Source: Tateyamaria sp.
Lineage (GTDB): Bacteria; Pseudomonadota; Alphaproteobacteria; Rhodobacterales; Rhodobacteraceae
Direction of reading: 5' to 3'
DNA: 8,009 nt
NCBI GenBank assembly: GCA_018668195.1
Contig: JABITU010000080.1
Span: forward strand, 1 to 8,009
A program made the translations under genes and the position numbers. Each line of letters opens with the position of its first letter. Within the stretch, counting starts at the first letter, position 1. The notes beneath the pieces are model-generated. The model did no database searches. It was given only the letters and a program-made list of their open reading frames with translations, and was not told where the DNA came from. Below are positions 6,717 to 8,009 of this stretch, one piece after another.

Positions 6717-6718
6717 GC

Positions 6719-7447
6719 GTGATCGCTTTGCTTAATCGGCGTTATACAGCGCGGGTCGCAACGTCAAAAGATGAGGTGTCTTGGGCACAAGCACTGCGTG
6801 CCCGGTGTTTTGGCATTGAGTGCGCGTACGACGTGGACCAATTTGATGTGCTGTGCACCCACATTCTCATCCATTCAGAGGCGGATAACCAGTTGGTTGG
6901 GTGTTTCCGAATGATGCCTCTTAGCGGCGCAGAAATATCAAATAGCTATTCTGCGCAATATTATGATTTGAGTGCGCTTGAGAAATTTAGTGGGCGCATG
7001 GTTGAGATGGGGCGCTTTTGCGTGGCCCCTGCACAAAATGATCCCGATATTCTGCGCCTTGCGTTAGGTGCAATGACAGCTTACGTGGATGAAAACGCTA
7101 TTGATTTTATATTCGGTTGTTCGTCTTTTGCCGGAATTGAGACGGAGAAATATCTAGATACGTTTGCAATGCTAACGGCGCGCCACCTTGCGCCCAAGCG
7201 GTGGCTACCCCAAATTAAAGCGCCTTGTGTGTTCGAGTACGCGGCCCATTTGCGCTGCCACCCCGATCTGAAAAAGGCAAGGTTGCAGATGCCGCCATTG
7301 CTTCGAACATATTTGACCATGGGGGGGTGGGTCAGCGATCACGCTGTGATTGATCGGCAATTGAACACATTGCATGTTTTTACCGGTGTCGAGATCGCGG
7401 CCATTCCTCCGGTGCGCAAAAGGTTGATGCGTGCTGTTGTTGGATGA
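6719..7447 (+). CDS. olsB: L-ornithine N-alpha-acyltransferase OlsB (GNAT superfamily)
   Basis: Predicted to transfer a 3-hydroxyacyl chain from acyl-ACP to the alpha-amino group of ornithine, giving lyso-ornithine lipid, the first step to the phosphate-free membrane lipid ornithine lipid. The 242 residues show a GNAT core: AQALRARCFGIECAYDVDQFDVLCTHILI (24-52), LVGCFRMMPL (59-68) and MVEMGRFCVAP (94-104). The C-terminal segment MPPLLRTYLTMGGWVSDHAV.D..LNTLHVFTG (191-223) is characteristic of OlsB-like proteins. The start is GTG at 6719, with GAAAGGG six bases upstream; no in-frame ATG exists near it. The second-step enzyme OlsA is commonly encoded directly downstream but is absent here. It could instead be another member of the same hemolysin-like acyltransferase group. 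Confidence 0.87.
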   Translation: MIALLNRRYTARVATSKDEVSWAQALRARCFGIECAYDVDQFDVLCTHILIHSEADNQLVGCFRMMPLSGAEISNSYSAQYYDLSALEKFSGRMVEMGRFCVAPAQNDPDILRLALGAMTAYVDENAIDFIFGCSSFAGIETEKYLDTFAMLTARHLAPKRWLPQIKAPCVFEYAAHLRCHPDLKKARLQMPPLLRTYLTMGGWVSDHAVIDRQLNTLHVFTGVEIAAIPPVRKRLMRAVVG

Positions 7448-7506
7448 GCTCAGAATCTGAAAATAAACAAGGTTGGCGCGCTCTTTTGGGTTCGTATCCA
7501 TTTTGA
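7444..7506 (+). other. Short open reading frame overlapping the olsB stop (ATGA)
   Basis: An ATG at 7444 overlaps the olsB TGA in the ATGA arrangement that often marks translational coupling. It opens a 20-codon frame, MSSESENKQGWRALLGSYPF. A second frame, in register with the ABC-F gene, is open from 7467 to a TAG at 7554 and encodes a hydrophobic run (SILSAVVMMPLVDGWLVTE). Joining the two needs a frameshift near 7495-7500. Either may be a remnant of a lost gene, a real small protein, or chance. No family is recognised. Confidence 0.2.
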
Positions 7507-7565
7507 GTGCAGTCGTGATGATGCCTTTGGTTGACGGGTGGCTCGTGACCGAATAGCTGGCAGCT

Positions 7566-8009
7566 ATGGCTCGTATACCGCTTCTTCAGCTCTCAGATAT
7601 TTCGCTCACTTTTGGCGGTGATCCTGTTTTCGATGGATTGTCCTTGGTCATACAGCCCGGCGATCGGGTGGCTCTTGTGGGGCGCAACGGTTCGGGTAAA
7701 TCCACCTTGATGAAGGTCATGGGTGCGCTGGTGGAAGCGGACCGTGGTGACGTCGTTTCCGGCCCCGGAGTTTCGGTTGGATATATGGAGCAAGATCCTG
7801 ATCTATCTGGCTTTGACACCCTCGGAGAGTTTGCGCTCCATGGTCTTGATCCGTCAGAGATGTATAAGGTTGAGCGTGCGGGCGAAGGGCTGAAATTTGA
7901 TCCTGACCGCCCGGTTGCTACTGCTTCTGGCGGGGAACGGCGGCGCGCGGCGCTGGCGCGTTTGATGGCCGAAGCGCCGGATCTGATGCTGCTTGATGAG
8001 CCTACCAAC
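7566..8009 (+). CDS. ABC-F family ATPase, 5' part (runs off the window)
   Basis: N-terminal 148 residues of a soluble twin-cassette ATPase without membrane segments, of the ABC-F family, whose members mostly act on ribosomes. The first nucleotide-binding domain is nearly complete: Walker A GRNGSGKST (39-47), Q-loop YMEQDPDLSG (73-82), signature SGGERRRAALARL (121-133) and Walker B LMLLDEPTN (140-148), where the window ends. The distance from the Walker A lysine to the signature is only about 76 residues, so the arm insertion found in EttA-like proteins is absent or very short here. This resembles the compact Uup-like group. The second domain lies outside the window. The ATG at 7566 is chosen because the protein then opens with ARIPLLQLSDISLTFGG, a normal ABC-F start; the ribosome binding site is poor. 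Confidence 0.92.
   Translation, partial: MARIPLLQLSDISLTFGGDPVFDGLSLVIQPGDRVALVGRNGSGKSTLMKVMGALVEADRGDVVSGPGVSVGYMEQDPDLSGFDTLGEFALHGLDPSEMYKVERAGEGLKFDPDRPVATASGGERRRAALARLMAEAPDLMLLDEPTN

Noticed and set aside
7531..7559. Possible promoter for the ABC-F gene (TTGACG)
   Set aside because: The -35 match is good, but the hexamer 17 bases on (TAGCTG) matches only two positions and the start would fall on the ATG.
7586..8008. Minus-strand frame of 140 codons at the window end
   Set aside because: Antisense to the ABC-F gene, whose Walker A, signature and Walker B motifs are unmistakable on the plus strand.

Overview
The window looks like chromosomal DNA from an alphaproteobacterium, most likely a Rhodobacteraceae (Roseobacter-type) genome of moderate GC. 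The basis is recognition of protein families: a double-length dCTP deaminase, the run yceD-rpmF-plsX-fabH-ihfA-merR in conserved order, a BamE-type lipoprotein divergent from yceD, and an OlsB-type acyltransferase ending in the LLRTYL.MGGWVSDHAV.D signature. No database search was run, so the taxonomic call is an inference.

Layout. Positions 1-141 hold no convincing gene, only a small inverted repeat. On the minus strand, in order of transcription, come yceD (6093-5536), rpmF (5318-5112), plsX (5076-3988), fabH (3988-3017), ihfA (2900-2598), a MerR-type regulator (2593-1436), tRNA-Pro(GGG) (1368-1292) and the dCTP deaminase gene (1218-142). plsX and fabH overlap by one base (TAATG), and ihfA and merR are 4 bases apart. 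On the plus strand, divergent from yceD, come a bamE-like lipoprotein gene (6198-6650), olsB (6719-7447), and a 5' fragment of an ABC-F ATPase gene (7566 to the window end).

How the genes fit together. yceD and rpmF serve the large ribosomal subunit. plsX and fabH make acyl-phosphate and start fatty acid synthesis, and bamE and olsB act in outer-membrane assembly and ornithine-lipid synthesis. The block therefore links ribosome production to envelope growth. ihfA and the MerR protein add a nucleoid protein and an uncharacterised regulator. The tRNA and the deaminase (dUTP supply for dTMP) are housekeeping neighbours.

Most of the window is ordinary and conserved. I found no CRISPR array, insertion sequence, phage gene or defence system. 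The best leads are regulatory: an exact IHF-consensus site abutting the predicted ihfA promoter; inverted repeats that could pair with the Shine-Dalgarno sequences of ihfA and olsB; and a terminator-like hairpin in the rpmF leader. Other leads are a cysteine-free MerR protein with a long acidic linker carrying repeated Leu-Phe motifs, and the absence of the usual olsA directly after olsB, where only short reading frames are found.
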